64,000 nt of DNA from Micromonospora sp. WMMD1082. Its GTDB lineage: Bacteria > Actinomycetota > Actinomycetes > Mycobacteriales > Micromonosporaceae. The position numbers and the translations under genes were made by a program. The DNA lies in the NCBI RefSeq assembly GCF_029626175.1, contig NZ_JARUBM010000002.1, forward strand, positions 6,713,001 to 6,777,000. The letters are read 5' to 3'. Numbering within the stretch: position 1 is the stretch's first letter; every line of letters begins with the position of its first letter. This document shows, piece by piece, positions 8,611-17,105 of this stretch. The notes beneath the pieces are model-generated. The model was given only the letters and a program-made list of their open reading frames with translations, was not told the DNA's origin and did not search any database.

Positions 8611-8627
8611 GGTGTACGCCGTACACC
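8611..8627. promoter_or_regulatory. Second TetR operator
   Basis: GGTGTACGCCGTACACC is the exact reverse complement of the operator at 8578-8594 and is centred 33 bp from it, about three helical turns. It sits between the predicted start of transcription and the ribosome site of the dehydrogenase gene. Confidence 0.8.
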
Positions 8628-8643
8628 GCGAGGGGAGGACATG

Positions 8644-9627
8644 ATGAAGGCGATCGTCCAGGACCGGTACGGCTCCCCGGAGACCCTCACGCTTGCCGAC
8701 GTCGACCCGCCGGTGCCCGCCGCGGACGAGGTGCTCGTGCGGGTCGAGGCCGCCGCGCTCAACGCGTACGACTGGCATGCCATGCGCGGCGACCCGCGGA
8801 TGGCACGGTTGGCGATGGGCCGCACGCGGCCCCGGGCGCGTATCCGCGGCCGCGACTTCGCCGGCCGGGTCGAGGCCGTCGGCGCCGACGTCCACGACGT
8901 CCGCCCGGGCGACGCCGTCTTCGGCGACCTCGGCGACGCCAACGGCGCCTTCGCCGAGTACGCCTGCCTGCCCGCGGCCCTGGTCGCGCCGAAGCCGGCG
9001 AACCTGACACCGCAGCAGGCGGCCGCCCTCCCGCTGGCCGGCATCACCGCGCTCATGGGGCTGCGCGACGTCGGGCAGGTCGAGCCCGGCCAGCGGGTCC
9101 TCATCAACGGCGCCTCCGGCGGCGTCGGCACCCTCGCCGTCCAGCTGGCCAAGGTGTTCGGCGCGACCGTGACCGCGGTGTGCCGCACCCGCAACGTCGA
9201 CCTGGTCCGTTCCCTCGGCGCCGACCACGTCGTCGACTACACCCGCGACGACTTCACCCGCGACGCCCGCCGCCACGACGTCGTGTTCGACCTCGTCGGC
9301 AACCGCTCGCTCACCGCACTCCGGCGGGCGCTGACCCCGACCGGCACGCTGGTGCTCTCCGGCGGTGGCGTCTACCGGGGAGGCAGCCTCATCGGACCGA
9401 TCGGGCTCATCGCACGCGGACGGCTGCTGGCACCCTTCACCCGGCAGCGCATCGTCATCCTCACCACCGCACCCAGCCGGCAACACCTCGACGCGCTTCG
9501 CGCCCACGCCGAGGCTGGCCGCCTCACCCCGGTCATCGACCGGACCTATCCGCTCCCCGAGGTCCCGCAGGCCATCCGGTACCTCGAAGGTGAACACGCC
9601 CGCGCCAAAGTGGTCATCACCATCTGA
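8644..9627 (+). CDS. Zinc-independent quinone-oxidoreductase-like MDR dehydrogenase
   Basis: This 327-residue medium-chain dehydrogenase/reductase has a GroES-like N-terminal fold and an NAD(P)H-binding motif (VLINGASGGVGTLAVQLAKV, residues 146-165). It lacks the Cys set of zinc alcohol dehydrogenases, so it belongs to the quinone oxidoreductase branch. Two ATGs are adjacent; 8644 has better spacing to GGAGG (8634-8638) than 8641. The tetR gene is divergent and two operators flank the start of transcription. The gene is probably induced by the compound TetR senses, perhaps a quinone or enone (inference). Confidence 0.9.
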   Translation: MKAIVQDRYGSPETLTLADVDPPVPAADEVLVRVEAAALNAYDWHAMRGDPRMARLAMGRTRPRARIRGRDFAGRVEAVGADVHDVRPGDAVFGDLGDANGAFAEYACLPAALVAPKPANLTPQQAAALPLAGITALMGLRDVGQVEPGQRVLINGASGGVGTLAVQLAKVFGATVTAVCRTRNVDLVRSLGADHVVDYTRDDFTRDARRHDVVFDLVGNRSLTALRRALTPTGTLVLSGGGVYRGGSLIGPIGLIARGRLLAPFTRQRIVILTTAPSRQHLDALRAHAEAGRLTPVIDRTYPLPEVPQAIRYLEGEHARAKVVITI

Positions 9628-9635
9628 CAGCGCGT

Positions 9636-9652
9636 GGGGCGAGAGTCGCCCC
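9636..9652. terminator. Short terminator-like hairpin after the dehydrogenase
   Basis: GGGGCGA and TCGCCCC pair perfectly around the loop GAG, eight bases after the dehydrogenase stop. Confidence 0.5.
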
Positions 9653-9764
9653 GCCGGTGCCCGTCGGGTGACCAGGACCGCGGTGCTCGCCGAGCCCTCG
9701 CCCGCGAGCCACGATCGTTACCTGGCGTAGTTTCGCCCTCAGCCGCCCACCCTCCACCCGCTTC

Positions 9765-9886
9765 CTTTGCTCTGCTTCAACCCACGCAACGATTACTATC
9801 CGCACCGATCGGCTCGCTGTGGCGCCGACTGAGGTGCCGCGTCAGTGCAGTTCAGGACCCATTGCGTGGGTTGAAGCAGAGCAAAG
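9765..9886. repeat. 25-bp perfect inverted repeat in a gene-free stretch
   Basis: Arm 9765-9789 (CTTTGCTCTGCTTCAACCCA then CGCAA) and arm 9862-9886 are exact reverse complements, separated by 72 bp. The whole gap 9653-10004 holds no convincing gene; the interior has only a weak 5-bp hairpin. The element could be a small mobile element (MITE-like), a structured RNA or a recombination site. No target duplication is visible at the arm ends. Confidence 0.75.
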
Positions 9887-10004
9887 CGTGGAGATGTGGC
9901 ACTGCATGGAGGGCGTCACCGTCACAAACAGTCACCTGACACGGGGTGACGTGTCCCTCGCACAGTTGCCCCGCCGCCTGCTCGCTCGGGCAGGTCCGCA
10001 CGGC

Positions 10005-10643
10005 TCAGGTGGCGCCCCACTGTCCGCGGTGGATGACCGCGCTGGCGTCGCGGCGGCGAGCGGCGACGGTGGGGGTCTGTGGCGGCAGGTCGTCGGCGCG
10101 ATAGCCGATACAGATGGCGCCGATCGGCGCGTACTCGTCGGGGATGGCGAACTCGGCCTTGAAGGCGGCCGTGTGCGCGGGGACATCGACGCCGGGGTCG
10201 GAATCCTCGCCCATCGTGGGCATGATGCCGAAGAAGCACGCACCCAGGCCCTCGTCGACGGCCGAGAGCAGCATCATCAGCGCGGCCATGCCCGTGTCGA
10301 CGTACCAGTACGGCGCCGGCCATCGGGCCTCGGAGCGATCGGTCCAGCCCTTGTCGGCATCGGCGTACCGGGCGAGGTACGCGGCCTTGTGGGCCAGCGG
10401 CACGACCACGAGTGGCGCGTCCTGCATGGTGGGGGTCTGCGCGACCCGGGTGGGGACGAACGGCCAGAATCTGGCGCGGTCTTCCGGCTCGGTCAGGGCG
10501 AGGAAGGCCCAGCCCTGTGAGAAGCCGGCCGACGGTGCGCGTAGCGCGCTGGCCAGGATCCTCTCGATGACCTCGGAACTGAGCGGCCGGTCGGTGTAGT
10601 GCCGCACCATCCGACGACGACGGATCACCTCTGCGAACTCCAT
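10005..10643 (-). CDS. Nitroreductase-family oxidoreductase
   Basis: This 212-residue FMN-dependent nitroreductase-fold protein begins MEFAEVIRRRRMVRHYTDRP, the usual N-terminus of this family, with RRRRMVR contacting FMN. It also has SAGFSQGWAFLAL and the C-terminal PIGAICIGY strand. It should reduce nitro or quinone compounds with NAD(P)H; the physiological substrate is unknown. The ATG at 10643 overlaps the end of the truncated nucleotidyltransferase gene upstream by 19 bp. Confidence 0.88.
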   Translation of the reverse strand: MEFAEVIRRRRMVRHYTDRPLSSEVIERILASALRAPSAGFSQGWAFLALTEPEDRARFWPFVPTRVAQTPTMQDAPLVVVPLAHKAAYLARYADADKGWTDRSEARWPAPYWYVDTGMAALMMLLSAVDEGLGACFFGIMPTMGEDSDPGVDVPAHTAAFKAEFAIPDEYAPIGAICIGYRADDLPPQTPTVAARRRDASAVIHRGQWGAT

Positions 10644-10843
10644 GCCACGGATCCTGCCACCGCCCCGGACAGCGGCCGGGTGGTGACCGCCACGATGTCG
10701 ATGTCGCTTCGACTCTCCTGGTAATCGTCCAGGGCGACGGAGCCGACGAGGTGGAGGCCCGCCACCAGCCCCGGCAACTGCCGGTCCACCAATTCCAGAT
10801 AGCGAGCAGTCACGTCCGTCACTGTCTGCGGCAGATCGACCAT
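10625..10843 (-). pseudogene. Truncated nucleotidyltransferase (AadA-like N-terminal remnant)
   Basis: The 72-residue frame has the start of an aminoglycoside-nucleotidyltransferase-like protein: a helix (VTARYLELVDRQLPGLVAGL) followed by the signature GS-x(8)-R-SDIDIVAVT, the catalytic GS…DxD motif. Intact family members are about 260 residues. Here the frame stops soon after the motif, and the nitroreductase start overlaps the end. It is read as a 5' remnant left by deletion; a functional minimal nucleotidyltransferase is less likely because the helical domain is absent. Confidence 0.6.
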
Positions 10844-11030
10844 TCTCAGAGCCTAGGATGCGGGCGCCGAAATCCGCGCCAACGACGGCCGGCATCGCCT
10901 CGTCGTGCGCCGATCACTTCCGGAAGTCCTGGCCACAGCGGTGGTCTCGGCCATAGCATTCACGCGCTTGGGTCGCCTGGGGAGCGATACCAGGTACCCC
11001 ACCACCGCCCATTTGCGTAAGGGACCACCG

Positions 11031-14000
11031 ATGCGCCTTTGGAATTCTTCCCATCGATCACGACGCCGGTCGCGGATCCTCGCCGCGCTCTGTGCGACCG
11101 CGCTCGCCGCGACCGTCGCCGCAGTGGCCACCCCGGCCGCTGCCTCGGAGGTCATCCTCTCCAACGACTTCGAGTCCGACTCGTACGCCCCCTGGGGGCC
11201 ACGCGGTGACGTGACCCTGGCCATTGCCGACGAGGGTCACGAGAGCGCGAAGAGCCTGTCGGTCACCGGCCGCACCGCGAACTGGCAGGGCCCGGCGACC
11301 AGCGCGACCGCCCTGTTCCGGCCCGGTACGCAGTACTCGGTCACCGCCTGGGCGAAGCTCCCGGCCGGCACCGAGGGCACCGCCGGCGTGCACTTCACCG
11401 TCGAGACGACTCCGGCCGGCGGCGGCGACAACTCGTACACCTGGATCGGTGGCAACATCGCCACCACCGCGGACAACTGGGTACGCATCGGCGGTGACTA
11501 CACGCTGCCCGCGGGGCTCAGCGCCGCCACCCTCTACGTCGAGGCGGAGGGGGACACCCCGTTCCTCATCGACGACGTCCTGATCAGCGGGCCGGACGGC
11601 GGGCCGGGCGGACCCGAGCCGGGCACCGTCGTCATCGACACCGACTTCGAGGACGGGCTGGACGGCTGGGGCCCGCGCGACGGCGGCCCGGGCGCTCCCA
11701 CCGTCGAGATCACCGATGTCGCGCACGGCGGCGAGTCCGCCGCGCTGGTCACCGACCGGGTGAACCAGGGCGCCGGCATCGGCCGCGACGTGAGCGGCCT
11801 GTTCGAGGCGGGCGTGACGTACGAGTTCAATGCCTGGCTGCGGTTCGCCGAGGGCCAGCCGACCGACCAGATCTGGCTCAGCCTCGCCAGTACCACCGGC
11901 GACAGCCAGTCGTTCAGCACGCTCGCCCAGTTCGAGTCCATCAGCAACACCGGCTGGACGGAGGTGAGCGCCCGCTTCACCATGCCGACGGCGGACAGCG
12001 CCTTCCTCTACTTCGAGACCCGCTGGCAGGGCGCGGACGAGGTCGGCAACACCAGCGACTTCCTCGTCGACGACATCGTCGTACGGGTGCCGGAGCCCCC
12101 GGTCATCGAGGACCTCACCGGCCTCCACGAGACCACCGACTTCCCGGTCGGCGCGGCGATCGACGCCCGGGAGACGGTGGGCGGTGCCGCCGAGCTGCTG
12201 ACCCGGCACTTCAACCAGGTCACCCACGAGAACCACATGAAGCCCGAGGCGTGGTACGACGCCGCGGGCAACTTCCGGCCGCACGAGCAGGCGCTGGCCG
12301 TGCTGGACTTCGCGCGGGACAACGACCTGCGCGTCTACGGTCATGTGCTGGTCTGGCACAGCCAGACCCCGGCCTGGTTCTTCCAGGACGCGGACGGCGA
12401 GCCGCTGACCACGTCGGCGGCGCACCAGCAGCTGCTGCGCGACCGGATGCGTACGCACATCTTCGGTGTCGCCGAGTCGCTGGCGGATCGGTACGGCCTG
12501 TTCGGCTCGGCCACCAACCCGCTGAACGCGTGGGACGTGGTCAACGAGGTGGTGGGCGACAGCGGTGAGCACGCCGACGGTCTGCGCCGCAGCGAGTGGT
12601 ACCGGATCCTCGGCGAGAGCTACATCGACCTCGCCTTCGAGTACGCGCACGAGGCCTTCAACGACGTGCACGCCGTCGCGGGCAGCGACCCGGTCGCCCT
12701 GTTCATCAACGACTACAACACCGAGCAGAGCGGCAAGCAGACCCGCTATCGGGCACTCGTCGAGCGGCTGCTCGACCGCGACGTGCCGATCCACGGGGTG
12801 GGCCACCAGTTCCACGTCTCGCTGTCCACGCCGGTCAGCAGTCTGGAGGCCGCGCTGGAGGCGTTCACGGATCTGCCGCTGACCCAGGCCGTCACCGAGC
12901 TCGACGTCACCACGGGCACCCCGGTGACCCAGGCGAACCTGATCGAGCAGGGCTACTACTACCGGGACGCCTTCCGGATCTTCCGGGCGTACGCCGACGA
13001 CCTGAAGGCCGTCACGATCTGGGGCCTGACCGACGGGCGTTCCTGGCGCTCCGCCAACGCGCCGTTGCTCTTCGACGACAACCTGCGGGCCAAGCCCGCC
13101 TACTACGGGGCGGTGGACGGTGAGCTGCCGGCGCGGCTGCGGACCGCCAACGTCTTCGCCGGTGACGTGGCCCTCACGGCCGCCGCTCCCACGGATCTGA
13201 CCTGGCGCAAGCTTCCGCTGCACCCGGTGGAGGAGACGGCACAGTTCCAGTTGCGCTGGGCGCCGGACCACCTGACCGCGTACGTCAGGGTCACCGACGC
13301 CACCGCGTCCGCCGACGATCGGGTGACCTTCGTCCTGGGCGACGAGACCTACCAGGTCTCCCGGGACGGCACCGGTGACGTGCCGGCCGTCGCCGCCGCG
13401 CGGGACGGCGGCTACCACCTGGTCGCCCACCTGCCGCTGACCGACGCCGAGCACGGCGACACGCTCACCCTCGACGTGCGGGTCAGCGACAACGGCACCA
13501 CGTCCGGCTGGAACAGTCCGGGCGCGGTCGGCACCCTCACCCTGGTGGAGGAGCTGTCCTACCTGGAGGTGCGCCAGGCCGCCACCGCACCGGTGATCGA
13601 CGGCACGGTGGACGCCGTCTGGGCCAACGCGGGCACGGTGACCACCGCCAAGGAGGTCTCCGGCACCGACGGCGCGATCGCCCAGGTCCGTACGCTCTGG
13701 CGGGACCAGACGCTCTACGTGCTGGCCGAGGTCGCCGACCCGGTGGTGGACGTCTCCGGCTCCGACCCGTGGACCCAGGACTCGGTGGAGATCTACGTCG
13801 ACGCGGGCAACGCCAAGAACGGCACCTACCGCTACGACGACACCCAGATCCGGATCAACGCCGACAACGCCGTGTCGTTCGGCACCGGCGACGAGGCGTT
13901 CCAGGCGGGCCGGTTGGAGAGCGCGACCGTCCGTACCGAGACGGGTTACACCGTCGAGGCGGCGATCAGCCTGCTCGAATACGGCGGCCTCGACACGTTC

Positions 14001-14399
14001 CACGGCCTGGACTTCCAGGTCAACGACGCGTCGAACGGTGCCCGTACGGCGATCCGCAACTGGGCCGAGCAGGACGGCGTGGGCTACCAGAGCACCGCCC
14101 GGTGGGGCGTGGGCCGGCTGGTGGAGGGCTCCACCGTGGAGATCACGGTGACCAGGTTCACGCGGTGGTACTCCGACAGCGGCGGTGGCTACTGCTCCAA
14201 CATCGTCGCCACCAACAATGGCAGCGAGCCCGTCGCGTGGAGCGGCGTCGTCAACCTTGAGGGCGACATCTACGACGCGTGGAACTTCAAGCGGGAACGG
14301 CTGGCCGACGGCAGCTACCGGATCCGTGGCGTGGACTGGAACCGCACCCTCGCACCGGGCGCCAGCACCTTCAGCATCGGGTACTGCGCCAATCTGTGA
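11031..14399 (+). CDS. Secreted multidomain GH10 endo-1,4-beta-xylanase
   Basis: This 1,122-residue exported enzyme has a signal peptide (about 1-40), two carbohydrate-binding modules of the CBM4/9 type (about 42-190 and 205-355), a GH10 barrel (about 361-695), CBM9-like modules (about 715-1030) and a C-terminal CBM2-like module with its Cys pair (GGYCSNI … GYCANL). The acid/base Glu is E506 in WDVVNEVV and the nucleophile is E623 in TELDV, both in the expected GH10 context. The ATG at 11031 precedes the Arg-rich signal; upstream in-frame codons are not signal-like. It hydrolyses internal xylan bonds, with the modules anchoring it to plant cell wall. A 13-bp hairpin follows the stop. Confidence 0.93.
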   Translation: MRLWNSSHRSRRRSRILAALCATALAATVAAVATPAAASEVILSNDFESDSYAPWGPRGDVTLAIADEGHESAKSLSVTGRTANWQGPATSATALFRPGTQYSVTAWAKLPAGTEGTAGVHFTVETTPAGGGDNSYTWIGGNIATTADNWVRIGGDYTLPAGLSAATLYVEAEGDTPFLIDDVLISGPDGGPGGPEPGTVVIDTDFEDGLDGWGPRDGGPGAPTVEITDVAHGGESAALVTDRVNQGAGIGRDVSGLFEAGVTYEFNAWLRFAEGQPTDQIWLSLASTTGDSQSFSTLAQFESISNTGWTEVSARFTMPTADSAFLYFETRWQGADEVGNTSDFLVDDIVVRVPEPPVIEDLTGLHETTDFPVGAAIDARETVGGAAELLTRHFNQVTHENHMKPEAWYDAAGNFRPHEQALAVLDFARDNDLRVYGHVLVWHSQTPAWFFQDADGEPLTTSAAHQQLLRDRMRTHIFGVAESLADRYGLFGSATNPLNAWDVVNEVVGDSGEHADGLRRSEWYRILGESYIDLAFEYAHEAFNDVHAVAGSDPVALFINDYNTEQSGKQTRYRALVERLLDRDVPIHGVGHQFHVSLSTPVSSLEAALEAFTDLPLTQAVTELDVTTGTPVTQANLIEQGYYYRDAFRIFRAYADDLKAVTIWGLTDGRSWRSANAPLLFDDNLRAKPAYYGAVDGELPARLRTANVFAGDVALTAAAPTDLTWRKLPLHPVEETAQFQLRWAPDHLTAYVRVTDATASADDRVTFVLGDETYQVSRDGTGDVPAVAAARDGGYHLVAHLPLTDAEHGDTLTLDVRVSDNGTTSGWNSPGAVGTLTLVEELSYLEVRQAATAPVIDGTVDAVWANAGTVTTAKEVSGTDGAIAQVRTLWRDQTLYVLAEVADPVVDVSGSDPWTQDSVEIYVDAGNAKNGTYRYDDTQIRINADNAVSFGTGDEAFQAGRLESATVRTETGYTVEAAISLLEYGGLDTFHGLDFQVNDASNGARTAIRNWAEQDGVGYQSTARWGVGRLVEGSTVEITVTRFTRWYSDSGGGYCSNIVATNNGSEPVAWSGVVNLEGDIYDAWNFKRERLADGSYRIRGVDWNRTLAPGASTFSIGYCANL

Positions 14400-14404
14400 C
14401 GCCG

Positions 14405-14436
14405 GGCCGCGCCGGGCCACCCCGCCCGGCGCGGCC
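14405..14436. terminator. Bidirectional terminator between xylanase and SDR genes
   Basis: GGCCGCGCCGGGC and GCCCGGCGCGGCC are perfect 13-bp arms around a 6-nt loop. They lie between two convergent genes (xylanase stop at 14399, SDR stop at 14443). Confidence 0.8.
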
Positions 14437-14442
14437 ACCCGG

Positions 14443-15411
14443 TCATCCGCGTGACGCCAGGGCCTGATCCGCGTACGCCCAGAGGCGATCGGCGGCGGCC
14501 GGGTCGACCGCGTGCGCGGCGACCCCTCCGGTGGCCTCCGGCCCGCCGGCCACCACCTCGACCTCCTGGTTGTCGTCGAAGTACCGCCCGGTGACCCCCT
14601 CGACCAGCGGCGACGCCGCCAGCAGCACGGTGGTGGCCGCGCCCTGGGCGGTCGTCTTGAAGTAGGGCTGCTCGATGCGGTTGCCCGCCTCGTCCATCGC
14701 CCCGAACGCACGCAGCGTCTCGTCGTCCATGTGGCGTTGCAGGTTGGTCGTGATGAAGCCGGGGTTGAGTGCGTTGGCGGTGATCCCGTCGGCGGCCCAG
14801 CGCCCGGCGATGCCGACCGCGAGCAGCACCTCCGCGGTCTTCGACCGGCCGTACGCCGCCCAGCGGTCGTAGGGCTGCCGATCGAACTGCGGGTCGTCGA
14901 AGTCGAACGCCTCCCGCAGGTGCGCTCCGGAGCTGACGAGCACCACCCGGGCGGAGCCGGCGGCGCGCAGGTGGTCGTGCAGGCCGCGGGCGAGCGCGAA
15001 GTGACCGAGGTAGTTGGTGCCGAGCTGGAGTTCCCAGCCCTGCGGGGTGAGTTCCCGGGTCGGGATCGCCATGATCCCGGCGTTGCCGACCAGCGCGTGC
15101 AGGGGGCCCTCCCAGGCCGCCACGAAGGCGTCGACCGAGCCCAGGTCGGCCAGGTCGAGGGCGGCCGCCCGTACGGTGCCGGGGCCGGCTCCGGCGAACT
15201 CCGCCACCAGGGCGTCGGCGCTCGCCGGGTTGCGGGTGGCCACCGTGACCTCCGCCCCCGCCCCGGCCAGGGCCCGGACGGCCGCCGCACCGATGCCGGA
15301 GGCGCCGCCCGTGACGATCATCCGGCGACCGGTGAGGTCGACGCCGTCGAGGATCTCGGCAGCGGTGGTACGGGCGGTGAACGGGGTGCTGACTCGGGTG
15401 TGCGTTGTCAT
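14443..15411 (-). CDS. Short-chain dehydrogenase/reductase
   Basis: This 322-residue SDR has the cofactor motif TGGASGIG (residues about 34-41), the NAG strand (LVGNAGIMA), catalytic Ser (VLVSSGAHL) and the YxxxK pair (AYGRSKTAEVLL). It resembles the WW-domain-oxidoreductase/retinol-dehydrogenase-like branch common in actinomycetes. It is divergent from an AraC-type regulator with an 82-bp gap, which probably controls it. Substrate unknown. Confidence 0.9.
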   Translation of the reverse strand: MTTHTRVSTPFTARTTAAEILDGVDLTGRRMIVTGGASGIGAAAVRALAGAGAEVTVATRNPASADALVAEFAGAGPGTVRAAALDLADLGSVDAFVAAWEGPLHALVGNAGIMAIPTRELTPQGWELQLGTNYLGHFALARGLHDHLRAAGSARVVLVSSGAHLREAFDFDDPQFDRQPYDRWAAYGRSKTAEVLLAVGIAGRWAADGITANALNPGFITTNLQRHMDDETLRAFGAMDEAGNRIEQPYFKTTAQGAATTVLLAASPLVEGVTGRYFDDNQEVEVVAGGPEATGGVAAHAVDPAAADRLWAYADQALASRG

Positions 15412-15493
15412 GACCCCACGCTACGAGCGGATGTGCTGGACTGTCCGTAGTCTAAGATCCGTCACTCTTTAGTAGGCGTCCAAGGGAGGGGTC

Positions 15494-16405
15494 GTGGATC
15501 CGCTGGAGGACGTGCTCGCGCTCGTCGGCGCGACCAGCCACGTGTCCGCGGCCATGTCGGCCGGCGGCCGCTGGGCGATCCGCTTCGACCCGCCGGCCGG
15601 AGTGAAGTTCAACGCCGTCCGGTACGGCACCTGCCTGCTGCGGGTCGACGGCGTGCCCGAGCCGGTCGTGCTGGCCGAGGGCGACTGCTTCCTGCTGACC
15701 AGCCCTCGGGGTTTCACCCTGGCCAGCGACCCGGACGCGCCGCCCGAACCGGCCGGGCCCATCTTCACGGCAGCCGTCGACGGCGTGGCCCGGGTCGGCG
15801 CGGGAGACGACGTGTTCCTGGTCGGTGGTGCGTTCTCCTTCACCGAGCGCGCCCGCGCCCTGCTGCTGGACGGCCTGCCGCCCGTCATCCACGTGCCCGC
15901 CGCGAGGCCGGAGGCCGCGACCGTGAGCTGGGCGATCAGGGAGATCGACACCGAACTGCGGGCGGCGCCGCTGGGCGGCACGCTGGTGGCCGAGCACCTC
16001 GCCCTGGTCATGCTGATCCGGATGCTGCGCCTACACCTCGCCCGGGGCGGTGGCTCCGGCTGGCTGGCCGGCCTGGCCGACCCGGTGCTCGCCGCCGCGC
16101 TGCGGGCGATGCACGCCCGCCCCGCCCACCCCTGGACCGTGGCCGAGCTGGCCCGGGTCGCCACGGTCTCCCGTTCGACGCTGGCCGCGCGGTTCAAGGA
16201 GGTCGTCGGCCAGGGTCCGCTGGAGTACCTGACCGGCTGGCGGATCGAGCTCGCCGCCGACCGGATCCGCCGCAGCGAGGACACCCTGGCCACCATCGCC
16301 CGGGCGGTCGGATACGGCTCGGAGAGCGCGCTCAGCGTGGCCTTCAAGCGCACCACCGGCCTGTCGCCGCGCGCCTACCGCAGCCGAGTCGGCACGGCCG
16401 GCTAA
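15494..16405 (+). CDS. AraC-family regulator (cupin_6 type)
   Basis: This 303-residue protein has an N-terminal cupin-like effector domain and a C-terminal AraC double helix-turn-helix (about 200-300: WTVAELARVATVSRSTLAAR and the closing GYGSESALSVAFKRTTGLSP). The GTG at 15494 follows GGGAGGGG. It is divergent from the SDR gene, the usual arrangement of this regulator class with the enzyme it activates. Confidence 0.9.
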   Translation: MDPLEDVLALVGATSHVSAAMSAGGRWAIRFDPPAGVKFNAVRYGTCLLRVDGVPEPVVLAEGDCFLLTSPRGFTLASDPDAPPEPAGPIFTAAVDGVARVGAGDDVFLVGGAFSFTERARALLLDGLPPVIHVPAARPEAATVSWAIREIDTELRAAPLGGTLVAEHLALVMLIRMLRLHLARGGGSGWLAGLADPVLAAALRAMHARPAHPWTVAELARVATVSRSTLAARFKEVVGQGPLEYLTGWRIELAADRIRRSEDTLATIARAVGYGSESALSVAFKRTTGLSPRAYRSRVGTAG

Positions 16406-16425
16406 ACACCCTCGAATGCGGGAAC

Positions 16426-16478
16426 AAAGGGTAGCCTTGCCTTTCTGAATGGCGATAACAAAGCATAGGCTTACCTTC
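16426..16478. promoter_or_regulatory. Two IdeR/DtxR-like iron boxes upstream of the DUF1540 gene
   Basis: AAAGGGTAGCCTTGCCTTT (16426-16444) and AAAGCATAGGCTTACCTTC (16460-16478) match 11 and 12 of 19 positions of the consensus TTAGGTTAGGCTAACCTAA. Their centres are 34 bp apart. They suggest repression by iron-loaded IdeR/DmdR of the downstream DUF1540 gene, though they lie about 180 bp from its start. Confidence 0.55.
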
Positions 16479-16657
16479 GGTAGGGCACGCCACAGCAAAT
16501 TTTCACAGCCCTCCACAACCATCCTGAGCAGCAGCTATGCCGCCATCGGTCACCCGGTACGACTCTGGGAAACGCGCCGGCGAACGGTTTCCGGGTTATT
16601 CTGGGACGTGATCGCACCTCGGTCGTTCAGCATGGGAATTGAGTGAGCGGAGGAACC

Positions 16658-16954
16658 ATGAAGACCCTTTTGCAGATGCCCGCCGTGCGCGAATGCGCTG
16701 CCGTCACGTGCAGCTTCAACGACGGTGGCTGTCACGCCCCGGCCGTGACCGTCGCCACGGCCGGCGACGCGGCCTCCTGCGCCACGTTCGTCGAGTCGTC
16801 GGTTCGCGGGGGCATCGCGGAGATCACCGGCAGCGTCGGCGCGTGTGCCCGCACCGACTGCACCTACAACACCAACCTGGCCTGCACGGCGCCCTCCGTC
16901 CAGGTCGGCTCGGGTGCCACGGCCAGCGACTGCCTGACCTACCAACCGGCCTGA
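16658..16954 (+). CDS. Cys-rich DUF1540 protein
   Basis: This 98-residue protein has two copies of the DUF1540 pattern: ECAAVTCSFNDGGCHAPAV (residues about 13-31) and ACARTDCTYNTNLACTAPSV (about 62-81). Each has three close Cys, and an extra Cys follows each copy. The ATG follows GCGGAGGAA. DUF1540 is thought to bind metal through these Cys, but its role is not established. It lies between two sets of iron boxes and before the DUF2470 gene, so an iron-linked role is an inference from context. Confidence 0.85.
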   Translation: MKTLLQMPAVRECAAVTCSFNDGGCHAPAVTVATAGDAASCATFVESSVRGGIAEITGSVGACARTDCTYNTNLACTAPSVQVGSGATASDCLTYQPA

Positions 16955-17041
16955 GCAGGCCCGACTCGCCCCGGCCTGGCCCGGCCTGGCCCGGCCACAG
17001 CGGCAGTGTCACCGGCCTCCTCGCACCACGGTCCGCTTGAA

Positions 17042-17078
17042 TAAGGCAAGCCTTACCTATTACGGTAGGCTGACCTCA
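17042..17078. promoter_or_regulatory. Two abutting IdeR/DtxR-like iron boxes upstream of the DUF2470 gene
   Basis: TAAGGCAAGCCTTACCTAT (17042-17060; reverse strand 14 of 19 to the consensus) and TTACGGTAGGCTGACCTCA (17060-17078; 14 of 19) share one base and lie 28 bp before the GTG start at 17106. This is the strongest iron-box pair in the window. Confidence 0.72.
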
Positions 17079-17105
17079 ACTCGACCGCGGTGCAAGGAGG
17101 CCGGT

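Noticed and set aside
9765..9886. Inverted repeat read as ends of an insertion sequence
   Set aside because: Only 72 bp lie between the arms, no transposase is present and no direct repeats flank it; kept only as a possible short element.
11058..15290. Very long minus-strand open frame opposite the xylanase
   Set aside because: It is a GC-skew shadow: the opposite strand encodes clear xylanase domains and the SDR, and the frame shows no domain sense.
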